From Scopulibacillus darangshiensis (lineage in GTDB: Bacteria > Bacillota > Bacilli > Bacillales > Sporolactobacillaceae), in the NCBI RefSeq assembly GCF_004341035.1, contig NZ_SLXK01000001.1, positions 1 through 64,000 of the forward strand: a stretch of 64,000 bases of DNA. The letters are read 5' to 3'. Within the stretch, counting starts at the first letter, position 1. Each line of letters begins with the position of its first letter. The notes below the pieces were generated by a model that saw nothing but the letters and a program-made list of their open reading frames with translations, was not told the origin of the DNA and did not search any database. This document shows positions 63,653-64,000 of the stretch, piece by piece. A program made the position numbers and the translations under genes.

Positions 63653-64000
63653 CGGTATTTTTTCCAAGGATATAATTCCAAATGTCTGTAAAAACATTAG
63701 CCTTAGCTAATGTTTTAATTATAACCAGAGTGACGGGACCGATGATTAAGCCGAGAAAGCCGAACAGCTTAAAGCCAACAAAAAGGGAGATGAGTGTTGC
63801 TAAAGGATCAAGTCCAATTGATGAGGACAGAATCTTCGGCTCCATAAGTTGGCGCTGAATGATGACAATCGCATATAGAACAGACAAGCCGATTGTAAAG
63901 GCATAGCTTCCTGTAAAGAAACTGTAAATGATCCAAGGTACAAAAACGACTCCAGTGCCAAGGTAGGGCATAAGATCAACAATCCCGGTGACGACCGCAA
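63636..64000 (-). CDS. ytvI: AI-2E family transporter, YtvI type (partial)
   Basis: C-terminal 121 residues; the frame runs off the window end. GIVDLMPYLGTGVVFVPW at the visible start, three further TM helices and QRQLMEPKILSSSIGLDP match the AI-2E/PerM-like family and the B. subtilis neighbour YtvI. Members are multi-pass permeases, some acting as Na+/H+ antiporters; substrate not known. It is convergent with fxsA. Confidence 0.88.
   Translation of the reverse strand, partial: AVVTGIVDLMPYLGTGVVFVPWIIYSFFTGSYAFTIGLSVLYAIVIIQRQLMEPKILSSSIGLDPLATLISLFVGFKLFGFLGLIIGPVTLVIIKTLAKANVFTDIWNYILGKNTANKKD

Overview
The window is a stretch of chromosome from a low-to-medium GC, endospore-forming member of the Bacillales. 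Gene content and order follow the ytoP-ytvI segment of Bacillus subtilis closely (ytpQR, sftA, murC, ytxGH, ccpA, acuA/acuC, acsA, rpsD, ytsP, refZ, ezrA, nifZ-thiI, ssp, ytcIJ, nadK, ytfIJ, tpx, ytxK, ackA, moaB, ytkKL, ytoI, ytpI, nrnA, ytrIH, dnaE, ytsJ, accDA, pfkA, pyk, fxsA, ytvI). Sporulation genes (alpha/beta SASP, GerW-type YtfJ, YtrH/YtrI, RefZ) and a chemoreceptor indicate a motile spore former. Several B. subtilis neighbours are missing (acuB, ytxJ, ytpP, tyrS), so it is a relative rather than B. subtilis itself; the genus cannot be fixed from the sequence. TTG starts with good ribosome binding sites are common. No tRNA, rRNA, prophage, insertion sequence or CRISPR array was seen.

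Layout. 0-5 kb: peptidase, NTPase, YtoQ, then a lipoprotein and a chemoreceptor not expected at this locus. 5-14 kb: ytpQR, DNA translocase SftA, nicotinate phosphoribosyltransferase, murC, ytxGH and ccpA. 14-21 kb: acetate activation (acsA) with its acetyltransferase/deacetylase pair, a large class A PBP and rpsD with its leader. 21-31 kb: ytsP, refZ, ezrA, sulfur mobilisation (cysteine desulfurase plus ThiI), a SASP, an acyl-CoA synthetase and an amidohydrolase. 31-44 kb: nadK, sporulation genes, tpx, ackA, moaB, and a thiamine-thiazole operon (tenI-thiO-thiS-thiG-thiF) behind a TPP riboswitch with a clear terminator. 44-49.5 kb: a DUF4178-PspA-DUF4247-DUF350-spermidine-synthase-like operon behind a near-perfect sigma-W promoter. 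49.5-64 kb: ytoI, nrnA, ytrIH behind a sigma-E-like promoter, dnaE, malic enzyme, acetyl-CoA carboxylase subunits, pfkA-pyk, fxsA and the end of a YtvI-type transporter.

The most unusual signal is not a gene. A family of modular, highly structured intergenic elements occurs six times (about 5.3, 12.8, 20.7, 23.0, 31.4 and 49.6 kb). Each is built from stem-loops and ends in a terminator-like hairpin. Five of the six lie directly behind, and in the same orientation as, the terminator of the preceding gene. Two copies carry a 59-nt nested-palindrome module that the short copies lack, stem pairs change in a compensatory way, and a solo copy of the last hairpin serves as the ccpA/acuC terminator. 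Two copies run straight into the ribosome binding sites of ytpQ and ytoI. The second candidate system is the envelope-stress PspA operon with its ECF promoter.
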